Origin: Nemertoderma westbladi
Taxonomy: Eukaryota; Xenacoelomorpha; Nemertodermatida; Nemertodermatidae
Assembly (NCBI GenBank): GCA_032718475.1
Contig: JAUCBJ010006937.1
Span: forward strand, 1 to 64,000
Direction of reading: 5' to 3'
DNA: 64,000 nucleotides
The position numbers and the translations under genes are program-made. Of the stretch, positions 1 through 10,213 are shown in pieces (the first letter of the stretch is position 1; every line of letters begins with the position of its first letter). The notes under the pieces were generated by a model. It did no database searches. It worked only from the letters and a program-made list of their open reading frames with translations, and was not told the origin of the DNA.

Positions 1-1539
1 CTGTCCCGAACTCGAGTACGCTAAGTCACGCAATTCTAAATTTATGGTATGGTGCCAAGAACATACCACCGTTAAGTTTTGGGTTAAATTGGGTTAATTA
101 TTGTGTGGTATATTATAAACTGTTGTGCATTCTTACATCTGTCTGAAATTAATTAGTAACTATTTACCAAAGTTCCATTAAAATAGCTAAAAAAATTTAT
201 TGACACTAACGCGCTGTCCCAAATATAATATAATATAAATACAATATAAAACAAATTTTAATAGTGGGTTCCCAAAAACTTACGTCCCAAACATAGGGGA
301 CACAACCTAAATCAGCCCCAACTACACCTCAACTGATCTATAATTTATTTGTATAATGTAGTTAATGCGCTCTACTGTACTGTAGAGTACAAGTGAACAT
401 GTTCGTGGGGCCATCGCGCAGGACGAGGGTCAGTTATTAGATAAAGATTCAAATTGAGCAATTCTATCCCAAAACCAGCACTTATGAAATTAAGAAAATT
501 TAACCAAACTTTTACTTTAAAAAAAAATTTCGCATTGGCAGTTTGGCATCGATGTCATAGAAGTCCACAGTCAAATTACTTCGAATTACTAAATACTAAA
601 AATTCAAAGCATTCTTTCAATGCATTCAATGCAGGTGGCCTTGATGGCGAGTTGTTTGAGTACTGGTACAATTCCAAAACGTTACTGGGTATTGCAGTAT
701 TGGGCTGTTGTGGTACCTAGTGCAGTAGTGGATACTGGAACATGGAATAAAGGTCAGCTGGTACAACCTGACAATATGCAGTCAGTCTTAAGTCCACATA
801 ATTTCAAAACTTCCATGGCTGCATAGTTGCCTTTGCTGAGCCGATTGGTGGGTGGCACCAATGACCTGAAGACGGTACTGGTAACTCTGTACAACTGTAA
901 CAGTACTGGTACCGTACTGTAAAACATATGTTTAATAAGATTAAGGTACCATACCGGTACATGATATGGCTGAATAGTCGCGAATAACTGAATACTCTTA
1001 ACTCTGCAACCTGGAAATGGCTGTAGAAAGTGAAATAGGCCTACCACACTTTCCAAGGCCACACTATTAATTGCTGCATTGCACCAGCTAAATTTCAAAC
1101 CCACCTGATATATCCTGCAGTCTCCTAGCAACCAGCTGATGCCAAGCCTAATAATTTTTGGGTAAATAAATGTATTATAACTGCAAGACAGTTACACAGA
1201 TGCTGCATGAAGACCCCACACAAATTCAACTTGGAAAATTTCTAAATTTTTGCCAGACTACATATGTACCAAGTGTGGATATATTTTATCGAGATTTGGC
1301 TGAGTTATTAACGTTTAAAATTTGATACAACAGATCAACAGAGCAACAGAAAAACAAAACAACAGAGCAACAGACACACTGATTGAGTTAGTGGTACCTG
1401 TATGCTAAGCTCACTTACTTTAGTCGCTCGCCCCACAATACTTGTATCTATCGTACCATCTCTGCTACCAAACTCTGCTAGTGATCTTCTCAGTATATCT
1501 GCCAATTTGAATAATCAACTTTAAGTTGTATTTAACAAT
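1..1539. other. Non-coding region upstream of the receptor exon
   Basis: I see no supportable gene here. The sequence is AT-rich. At about 885-975 there are short GTAC/TACCGGTA-type palindromic words, and near 1,330-1,375 a CAACAGAGCAACAGA-type simple repeat. Positions about 398-475 resemble 63,415-63,490 (see that entry). The receptor promoter and 5' UTR must lie in the last few hundred bases, but I cannot place a convincing TATA box. Confidence 0.5.
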
Positions 1540-2472
1540 ATGGATGATATTGTACTTCAAAACATCACATTATATGGGCCATTTAAATTAAATGAAGAAA
1601 TTGTTATAAGTATAGGAACGATATATGGGGTTATCACATTAATAACCATATTGATAAACCTCACCGCTATCATCACATATATCTCAGATAAATCTCTTCA
1701 CACAATGAATAACTACTTAATAATATCTCTTATTATTTCCGATATGTTTACCGCAATATTTGGTATGTGGCCTTCATTTCTACATAACGTATTGTTGGGG
1801 GGCCTACCCCTTGGATATCCATTCTGCTTTGTATACCGCGTAATTGACTGGACTGCAGTCATGTGCTCCAGTCTAACTGTGTTAGCAATAGCTCTCGATA
1901 GATATGCTGCAGTTCATATCGCAATATTTTATATGAACCACCAACAGTTAATTATTAAAATCCTCATATCATTTCCATGGTTAATCAGTATATCCCTGCA
2001 AGCAATTCCCATACTTTACAATTATATATCAAGTGCTGCAGAGGATTATTATGCATCCATTGAATACAATATGTGCATGGTAGGATCTGGTATAAACAAG
2101 CACTTTCAATTGGCTGTATCATTTACTTATCACATCACAATAATATTTGTTGCTGTGGTAACCACCAATCTCCTATTGTGGCTCAAAAGGCAAGCAAAAA
2201 ACAAAGGAATATCCTTCTGGGATATTATGAGGTATTCTGCTCCTTTAAAGGATGGACCAATCAGTGCTCAGGCTACATTCAATGAAACTACCCAAGATAA
2301 TCCAATCACCACTGATTCAGTTGATGTTCAAGTAACTGTACCAGTTACTAAATCTGCATCACATGATAGAGTGCTAGCGCGGAACAAGAAGATGATATTA
2401 CAATTAGTTGGAGCTGCATCTTCATTTATTTTAGCAAGCACACCCTGGGCTGTTGCGTTTACAATTGAAAAG
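1540..2472 (+). CDS. Class A (rhodopsin-like) GPCR, first coding exon, TM1-TM6
   Basis: This is a G-protein-coupled receptor exon of about 311 codons. The N-terminus has an N-linked glycosylation sequon (NITL) near residue 8. Hydrophobic helices follow in class A order: TM1 about residues 23-48; TM2 with the conserved Asp in SLIISD; TM3 beginning after a conserved Cys (PFCFVYR) and ending in LDRY, the DRY motif; TM4 with an aromatic PW; TM5 about 190-213; a polar third loop; TM6 ending in STPWAVAF, where class A receptors usually have CWxP. TM7 and the NPxxY motif are absent because the frame runs into AAAAG|GTAAAT, a good splice donor, and stops nine bases later if unspliced. The rest must be in a downstream exon that I cannot identify. 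Start chosen: first ATG of the open frame, before the hydrophobic core. The style is amine/peptide receptor-like; the ligand is unknown. Confidence 0.8.
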
Positions 2473-2796
2473 GTAAATTAATAAAGTACTCATCATCTAA
2501 TCCAAAATAAACTACAAAATATTAATCCGAACTTAGAATGATTAAATAACAAATGTGTTGAATGTTAGGGGACTATTACCCTAAATATATTTTTTTTATT
2601 TATAAACTACTACTATTCTGAAACTTTAACGTAATGATCTGTTATCTTTTACTATGAAAACTGAGTATGGATAACTTCGTTAACCCGTTTGTTCGAAAAA
2701 TATGGCACATTTTGTGCAGGTCGGATTTTTTCAAAAGCTTTGTAAATTTTTGAGGCATTTATATGTAAAATATATCATATTTAAGGATCTGTAATG
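2473..2796 (+). other. Presumed start of the GPCR intron
   Basis: The GT of the splice donor is at 2,473. The following bases are AT-rich with stops in all frames. No downstream exon with TM7 was recognised anywhere in the window, so either the intron extends beyond the transposon-filled region or the gene is broken. Confidence 0.45.
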
Positions 2797-3130
2797 CTGA
2801 TCCACTCCATCAGTAGCTGTTTGTAGATTGTGGTAGAAATTTTCCACCTCCTCTACAGGGGCAACATTAGTTGGAGAATAGCACACAATCAGAATCACCT
2901 AAGAAAACTTCTTAGTCAGACTTATGGAACATTGGAAGTGGCAATGGATGATGTGGTTAGAGATTTGGTATATTTTGTCCAATGCTGCATGTACAGTTGG
3001 ATTCATTAACAGACCAAGTCCGCCATTGCCCCTATCATCTGAGATGCATGGGTGAGTCGCCAACTGCCCCCATGTCCTTAATCAGAACCTCACCAGTCTG
3101 TCCAGTCTGCATTTGGTGCTCTTGAATACC
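2797..3130 (-). pseudogene. RTE-type LINE endonuclease fragment (broken)
   Basis: Read on the minus strand, this stretch matches the plus-strand endonuclease fragment at about 62,745-63,075 nearly base for base. Both carry a shared block with a 'LLMNP...AALDKI' reading and a conserved run around CYSPTNVAPVEEVENFY. This copy has in-frame stops and ends abruptly at about 2,797, so it covers only the N-terminal half of the endonuclease/exonuclease/phosphatase domain. The family (RTE/CFDP2-like endonucleases) nicks target DNA to prime reverse transcription; this copy cannot. Identification rests on similarity to the 62.7-kb copy, which keeps the catalytic GDF and SDH motifs. Confidence 0.7.
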
Positions 3131-4110
3131 CATGCGCTAAGAGAAAGCTTATCTGCCAAGGCAGTCAGCTCACCTCTGTTGCCTTGGGGTGTTAGTGTTA
3201 ACTGAGGCTAGTCTAGTGACTTGCCTCAGATTCACCAATGGCTTGGTTGGTGGGATAGAACATGAGAGTAGCCTCCAACTCCAGAATCCCTCTCCCCCTC
3301 ACAATCTGGCCTCCCTGTTGACCCAGGGTTTGGGCCAGAAAGGTCATCAGGAAAGGGACTCAAAGAATTGTTGGCTTCTCTCTCTCCAGTAGGGGGTGAG
3401 ATAGGCAACCAGTCAGGAGATAACTGACGCCTTTGAGGCCGATTGTGTCCGGTAATTCCACTGGTCTCTAGTGGCCGGACCTCCGCATTACTAATGCAAT
3501 CCATAGTGGGGGGTTGGGGGGTGCTTTTTTGCCGAGTCAGCTCTCGGGGCAAATACCACACCCTGGTTTCCCGTTCCACAGGGTGGGTGTCGCAATGGAG
3601 TCAGATATGAGGCCCATCACCCATATCTACTCTGGCGCACATTACCCACCATTGGCTATGCAGCTCATCTGCTGGGTTATGCCCTGTACCCTTGCTGCCA
3701 GGTGCAGGTCGCCGTGAAGTGCTCTCAGAGTGGACATGAGAACACTCTACTCCTGACCAGCCATTGGTAGATCACCATCTGCCTGGCCAGGCCATATACC
3801 CCTGCAACCAGGAATATGGGTCCTTAATCCAGGACCAAGGGTGTCCTTATCCCAGAACGAAGGAGGTCCTAGTTACAGGACCAGATTTTCCCTAGTAAGA
3901 GGGTCTATTCAGCCACAGCTGGTACCTCCTTTATGCTGCATGGAATTTGCAAGTTCTCTTGGTGAATGACCTAAGAATACCTGACCTGACCAGGTAGGGC
4001 ATAACTCATGCTGAAATATGACTGTACCACTGTACCAGCACTGAAGTATTCAGAAATTGTTGTATTGAATTAACCTATGTAAATTTATTAAATATTAAAT
4101 GTTGAGAGAC
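3131..4110 (-). pseudogene. Probable 5' region of the same RTE-type LINE
   Basis: Upstream of the endonuclease fragment, in minus-strand sense, lies an open stretch at about 3,232-3,579 rich in Pro, Ser, Arg and Gly, then broken sequence to about 4,110. RTE elements usually have a short, poorly conserved leader or first ORF here, and the position fits that. No domain is recognisable. Several CCTGG/CCAGG-rich imperfect direct repeats occur at 3,740-3,900. The assignment is by position and continuity only. Confidence 0.35.
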
Positions 4111-4199
4111 CGTGCTCTCTACATTGGTGACACAGGCTTTTGCGAATGGATTTTGCGTAATGACCAATGGCTAACGATCTCAATGTAGTCGATATCAAA

Positions 4200-4450
4200 C
4201 TGCTTCTGTTCTAGACAGAGAACACATCCATCTTGTTCAATCATGTGGAGGCAAAGATCCACATCCGGAGGATTGTCGATGACTCGACAAAGTACTACCA
4301 GGTTGTCGCCTCTCTCAACCAGCCGATTGCCGCTTGTTTCCTTGATACACCCACCACTCCACCTACCGACGGGAAGTATGAGGGATTGACTCCAACCAGA
4401 CACTATATAGCATTGGAGGTGTCTCATTGGTTCCGCCAAGCTTGACACTA
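4200..4450 (+). pseudogene. Ty3/gypsy gag fragment
   Basis: The frame from 4,233 reads HVEAKIHIRR followed by a segment ending in PPTDGKYEG, a pattern I associate with the N-terminal gag region of animal Ty3/gypsy elements. It stops at 4,443. The protease and reverse-transcriptase pieces downstream, in order and on the same strand, support a single decayed gypsy element. No LTR was found on either side, so this is a partial copy. Confidence 0.5.
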
Positions 4451-4739
4451 GAATAAAATCGCCTCCGCTTTGCAGGACATTACTTTTGCCGTGAGGACCA
4501 GCCAGTGCATAATCTTGTACTTTGGCAGCCTCATGGAGTGAATAAGCATGGTGGACAGCCCATGACTTTCTTGAGACACATCTTAAAGGACACTGGCCTT
4601 GAAGATGCAGATGATCTAGCAAATGTCATGGGTGATTGGGGAGTTGTGGTGGAGCAATTTTGTCGACAAGCCGGCATAGCATTCTTAAAAATGCAGCTGC
4701 AAAGCAGCATGCCGATCCTAGTAGGGACTGTAGGTGAGG

Positions 4740-5030
4740 CTCCTCGGGACATTTACTCTGAGTCAGCGGGAGGTGCTGCGAGACTCTTCCATATGCTCCG
4801 GCCACCACTTCCTTGTGGACACTGGCGACCAGGTGGGTGTATTCCCCACCAGCAGATTCGATGCCCATTCAGGATGTACTGGGCCACCACTCCCTGCCAT
4901 CAATGGATCATTGATTCGTTCCTACGGGACCTGTTCTATCCCTCTGTGGTTCAATGACCAGCAGACCCACTGGGACTTCGTGATCGCAGACTTCCCCTAA
5001 CCATTGCTTGGGGCTGACATCCTAATTCCC
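4740..5030 (+). pseudogene. Ty3/gypsy aspartic protease fragment
   Basis: A plus-strand frame contains FLVDTGDQVGVFPTS, a retropepsin active-site loop with the DTG triad intact, followed by an INGS turn and, past one in-frame stop, a PLLGADIL reading. The ILGxD/LLGAD ending is typical of the C-terminal half of retropepsins. The enzyme would mature the gag-pol polyprotein, but the frame is interrupted at about 4,998. Confidence 0.7.
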
Positions 5031-5139
5031 TGATGGTGGATGTAAAGGGGCAGCAACTCATCGTCATGGAAACTTTCCAATCAATCCCCCTCCTCCTCCA
5101 CCATCCCGGGAACACATCATTACCTCGCATCGACCTCTG

Positions 5140-5660
5140 TGGACTGAGTTTTACTCCGACCTTCTTGTGGAATTCTCTGCCATCACGATGCCAACCTTGT
5201 CGGACTCGTCCACTTGCCATGGCATAGAGCATTACATTCCATCCACTAGTCCTCCCATCCACACCCACACCTGTCGAATTCCTCTCGATAAACTCGAGAT
5301 CGTGCATGAGGACTTCCGCAAGATAGAGGAGATGGGGAATATTCGCCATTCGAATAGCCCCTCGTCTTCTCCCCTCCATAGGGCGCCCAAACCGAATGGT
5401 GGTTGGCTGCCTTGTAGTGACTACCGGCTCCTCAACAACGTGACCACCCCTGATTTGTACCCTGTCCCACACATACAGGACTTTTCGATGCAAGTCGCTA
5501 GGGCCACGATCTTCTCTAAGGTTGACCTGGTCCGGGACAACCAAAGATCCCCATGGTTCTCGAGGACATTCCAAAGATCCCCATGGTTCTCGAGGACATT
5601 CCAAAGACCACCGCCATCACTCCATCCAGCCTCAACGAATTCCTCTTTCAAATATATCCA
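5140..5660 (+). pseudogene. Ty3/gypsy reverse transcriptase, N-terminal part, truncated
   Basis: The frame at 5,167 has the standard gypsy RT start: a HYI...PP segment, then SPLHRAPKPNGGW, a CSDYRLLN motif, YPVPHIQDF and finally ATIFSKVDLV, the first catalytic Asp region. Directly after the first Asp, a 30-bp unit is tandemly duplicated (5,541-5,570 and 5,571-5,600) with a frameshift. The YxDD-containing part of the domain is absent. This is a dead 5'-to-middle fragment whose protease lies about 120 bp upstream. Confidence 0.8.
5541..5600. repeat. 30-bp perfect tandem duplication in gypsy RT
   Basis: Two identical 30-bp copies lie head to tail and add ten codons. This is a local replication slip after the gypsy fragment died. 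Confidence 0.95.
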
Positions 5661-5964
5661 TATCCATATGTTTTATAAAACCAATACTCACGATTGTAGT
5701 CCTAAAGCTGGTGAATATTTTGGTATAGGTTTGATGACATTTGAGTAAAAAATAAAAAAAAATTGTATGGAATTTAGTGATGGAAATGTCAAAATCAATA
5801 AACTGAGAAAAAGGTTGATTTATACATGAATATCAGCGAGTCATGAAGAGTCATGAATATCAGCCATAAATACTGTTGCAGAAAAGTGTAGTTTCGTGGT
5901 CAAAAAATCATTCAATGGTAAAATCCAATGTCACCACATGTAAGCAGATAGTTATCAAACCCGA

Positions 5965-6516
5965 TTTTGCTGCCAATGCTAACTGTATACTGAAATCTTA
6001 TATTTTCATCGGATTATTATTCGGTTTCAGTGCATGTAATATTTGTGCTTCATATGTATTGAATAGCCCATAATGTTCTTTATATTGTTGCCTAACAACA
6101 GTTGTGGTATTACTGAACTCTCATTGGTAACTATCGAAACCGGTATTCTTGCGTCTTATTGGCTGTTCCATTTCGTTAAGCATTGTTGTATTCATAAATA
6201 ACTGTTGTCAGCCTCGATACAATAGGCTTAACTTGATATTATTTCAAGTACTCTACATCGATTGTATAGCCCTGCGAGCCACGTTAGTTACAGTGGCCCG
6301 CAATATTTTACCTAATCGCTTGTACTAATCACTAATCATTTGCAATTTACAACTTATGTTTGCATTTACTAATATTGCATTACTTGTTGATGGCCCCACA
6401 CTTTCGTGAGTGTTCCTGCTATGCGGCAGGTATCCCGAGGCATTGATAACACTCATAAGAACTACATAACAGCTCGCTAGGCATTTTCAGGTAAGCCTCC
6501 CATAAACGCCCCGACA
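5965..6516 (+). repeat. 5' LTR of element A
   Basis: It aligns with 55,721-56,707, beginning TTTTGCTGCC and ending CGACA, with roughly twenty substitutions over about 430 aligned bases as counted by eye. It lacks about 430 bp present in the right copy. It contains a CCAAT-type ATTGGCTG near 6,160 and an ATAAATA TATA-like box near 6,195, consistent with a U3 promoter. A possible but unproven primer site, TGGTTTCCAAACACT, follows at about 6,530. Confidence 0.9.
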
Positions 6517-7855
6517 GTAAAATATTGGTTTCCAAACACTATCCCTAAGACAGTGTCCCCCCCCCCCCTCCCCCCTAAAATTAGATACATTAACATCTCG
6601 AACATCAAGTATGCTGTGGTAGTGGACTGATGGATTATTTCACTATAAGATAGCATTTGTAGTTTAACGTAAAAACTTTCTAAAATCCGACGCATTTTGA
6701 TTAAATTACAGTAATGTAATATGCCTATTCATATTGGTACATATAAAACCCATAGGTAATCTAATGGCGCATTGGTCAGATGGATAAGGCGTTGGTTACA
6801 TTACAGATAGGTTACGAGTTCGAATCCCAGTCGGGAAATTTGCATTTTTGGGCAATTTATTTTCATTTGATATAATTTGATAAACCAATGAGGTGCGTAC
6901 AACACATGGAACGATGAGTTGGGCCAATCATAGGGCATGGAACATCTTATTGCTCCAATGTGAGGCCATGGAATGCTCTGGAAGGTTCTAGCGGATTCTA
7001 TGTCCCAGATTTAATATATAAGGGCTGGTTTGGGGCTGGTTTAAGGGCTTGGTTATCACCTTCATTAGTTACTTACTCTTGTTATTTCTAATAACACTCT
7101 CACTAGTTATATTTGTCAGTTTCTTGTTGAAACTTATTAGTAAATCTGTTTGATAAATCTTTGTAAACTGTAAATATACTGTAAATTTCTGAACATGTAT
7201 ATTTCCAAACGTCCACCATTGGGACAGCTAAGCATTGGGAAGATGGCCGCCTAGACCGTTAGGCCGTCAGCAACGCAGGGAAAGATGTCCACAACACGCT
7301 AGCGCCCACATTAGATTTAGACCGCGCACCCCCTTCGCCCTTCGAAATACTCCACCTTGCCATGCAGCGCTAGATTTCCGAGGAAGGTAAGACTTTGTTT
7401 GACGCCCTTGCCCGACGTAAGACCTATAGATCAGGGTATGCGTGACGCCGTCATGGGACGCCGCAAAATTTAGGATCAAATAGTTAGATTCAGACAGAAC
7501 CCCCGTATTACAAATCCCTGGGTTAACCTGTATCTCTTACAGGTGTGAACTATTGCCGTTCGTCAGTACGCGAGTACATATTAGGTACAGACAGCATATG
7601 TTCCATAATTTAGTGATTCGTAATACTGACAGTTACTCCCATTTCCTTTACAGGGCGTTTCTAATTTGTCGCAAATAAAGCCACCCAGCGGGAGCAAAAA
7701 ACATTGTATCCCCAACAACAGTCAAATTATTTATTCTCTAGGTGGCGCAAATAGAAAATACCACTAATGATTAATTCTTTGCTTTACAGAAATAATACTT
7801 AGTTAAAATCTATTTGTGGCTACTATACCTAGTTTGTGTAAAGATTATATTGACT
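6517..7855 (+). other. Leader of element A
   Basis: This non-coding region lies between the LTR and gag. It holds a C-rich run at 6,557, the tRNA-like sequence at 6,766-6,838, several CCAAT-like words (6,885-6,950) and a TATA-like ATATATAAG at about 7,012. I see no gene. The tRNA-like sequence followed by a TATA box resembles the LTR promoter of element B, so part of this leader may be an old promoter module. Confidence 0.5.
6766..6838 (+). other. tRNA-like sequence with A and B boxes
   Basis: An A-box-like TGGTCAGATGG and a B box GAGTTCGAATCC stand about 35 bases apart, as in a tRNA gene. The acceptor and anticodon stems do not pair, so it is not a functional tRNA. It shares GCGTTGG, AGGT and CGAGTTCGAATCC blocks in the same order with the tRNA-like sequence in B's LTRs. 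Confidence 0.6.
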
Positions 7856-10213
7856 TAATATCATGATCAATCAAGATCAGATACTGAGACCGAGCCATCT
7901 GCTCGACGTCCACCACCTATAATTGTCCCTATTTCTGAAATTCTTCCTACGATTAACCCAGTTGCGCCACCCATCCCTAGTAAGAAATCTTGGGACAGGT
8001 CCCGTATAAGAACTAGGCAGTTTACTGGAGGGATTGTGAATAACCCCAACATAGAACCACTCACAACTGACCCTGTACAAGTTGGAGTAATTTCACCATC
8101 ACTGTTAGTTATGAACACATCCCCCATTATTTTCTCCCCCTCACCTAACAGCAATGAGGAATTGCATCCTCTGGGCAACAGTACCTTTTCTCAGAACTTT
8201 GCGGACAAGACCGTCCCTGTCCACCCACAGGCTAGACTAGCTCGCCTGTTGGAGGAGATTGACAGCTACCAGGAAAGAATAACAACTGGAGCTGTAGCTG
8301 ATGAACAGGAAGACTATGGGGAGGAATTGCACCATCTAATAAACTTACATTATAACCACCTGGAGCTTCATAGGTTCTTCCGGTTTAATGACATGGCGTG
8401 GGCAGACTTATATAAGCTAAAGGTTGCCCAAGTCCCATGTAGCATGGGAGAACTATCTGCATTGGTCTATGATCAAGTGAACGAATTTAATCAGCGCATA
8501 GGAATCCTTACACATCAGTTTCAGACCTTACGTACAGCCTGACCCTAGAACTAACCCAGCTGCATACTTTAAAGTCAAGGAACTAGTCTGCAGGATTCGT
8601 CTAGTATTGTCCGCCTTCTGGGAAGTGTCTAGTAGACATCATGATGCTGAATTAGCTGCCATATTTGGCAGGCAGTTAGCAGAAGTAGCTGTGATAGCTG
8701 GGAAGGCACTTGCCCTTGAAAAGCTTCATGGGCCAACCATTCCCCCGGGTGTCTATGTGGCTTGTTCCGGTACAGTAGCACCGCGAGACATGCGCACAGA
8801 CTCGGAAGATTCCGACGAGGGTGAAGGCATAGATGCCATATCACAACACCTACAGCATTACATAGCTATAGTAGGAGAGGCTGAACTACGCAGGAGGTTA
8901 AAGGGTTTAGCCCCTTCTAGTCCTGAATCAATGGCAGTTCTAGAAGGAATAGAGGCCGAGCGTGACATGCAAGCACAGGAAGAAGAACATGCAGCTGATA
9001 AGGAAATATTAGAAATGGAATTACAATTGGACACTAGTCAGCGACGTAATAAACTACAGTTGGAACTAGCTGAGCAAAAGTCGGAACTAGCTCTGGAAGC
9101 AGCTGAGCAATTAATAGAAGCAGTTAAAGAAACAGCTAGATTACAGTTGGAAGCTGACCAGCATGAATTAGCTTTGCGAGACCTAGGTTCAAACCGAGGA
9201 CAAGATAGACCGAACAGAGGGACTTTTGCTTCGTCGGATGAAGGAAACTCCACCGACGCTAGTGAAGGTGGTAGCTACTCTCGGGGCAGACGAAAGAGAG
9301 CTGTTAGAGTGGCACTGCCGGACCTGCCCCCATATAATAGAGACAGGATACCCCAGAACCGACTGATTTAAACCACCCGAGATCGCTGGATTCGGGCCCC
9401 CCCCTGGGTTGGTTACAGGAGGAAGACGAATCGAATGATCCTGGGTTCAAGATCTATATAGATCCACGGGAATGGAAGCCATCCCAGATGGTAGCACCCC
9501 CATCGTGTAGTGTATCAGCCGAGCTGATTGACCCAGTAGTAGTCCCCCACTCAACTACAGTGGCAACCCCTTACCGTAATAGAGATATTATACCACCAAT
9601 AGGCCCCATCTCAAACCATATTCCTCATATGGGTTGCCCAGAACCCCCCAAGCCTAATTACCTGTCTAGCACTTTAGGTAAGACAAGGGATGAGAGGGTG
9701 TCATTCAACAACGATATATCCCCAATAACCAAAGCGGAGATAAATCTTTGCTCAACCATTTATTACAGCCAGCAAAACCTACCGGATGGCAGGCACCTGG
9801 CTCCCGGATCAACCCACTTGGCCGCGAATGCACCAGTGATAGTGGGGACCCAGCATCCGGGGCCAGGAATGCCGTTGTCATCCGGCGGAAGAGCGTCAGT
9901 CCCAAATAACGGGCAGGGAAGGACTTACCCCAAGGGTGGTGTCAGGTTTGCTCCAGATGCTCCCATTGAGGTGTTTCCCCAAGGTGACCTTATTACACAC
10001 CTACAGAGGCCTATGCACCCCCGTTAGACCCCAACCTACATAGCACTCACAGTCGTATGCCAGAAGTCAGACAACCCAGACCCCTGGACAACGACGACTC
10101 ACGAGAAATCATTGATTCTTTGTTGCAAAGAAATTATTCTTTGTTACAAAAGAATGATTCTTTGTTACACAGAAATGATTCCTTGTCTCATGAAAACGAG
10201 TCTCTAGCATTAA
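7856..10213 (+). pseudogene. Element A gag, N-terminal half
   Basis: This coding relic runs in at least three frames: 7,856-8,540; about 8,535-9,371; and about 9,400 to the MITE at 10,214. It carries a Pro/Ser-rich start, a segment of mixed helices, a long coiled coil rich in Glu, Gln, Leu and Ala at about 8,960-9,190, then a low-complexity Pro/Gly/Ser stretch and a short repeat of SLLQRN/SLLQKN/SLLHRN units at about 10,110-10,180. Element B's gag has the same order (coiled coil with AE-rich repeats, then disordered linker). The frame changes at about 8,535 and in the C-run near 9,400 look like single-base losses. No clear start codon precedes the open frame; a nearby ATG at 7,863 is in another frame. 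Confidence 0.7.

Noticed and set aside
3232-3579. An independent host gene on the minus strand
   Set aside because: It lies directly upstream of, and on the same strand as, a broken RTE endonuclease and has no recognisable domain of its own.
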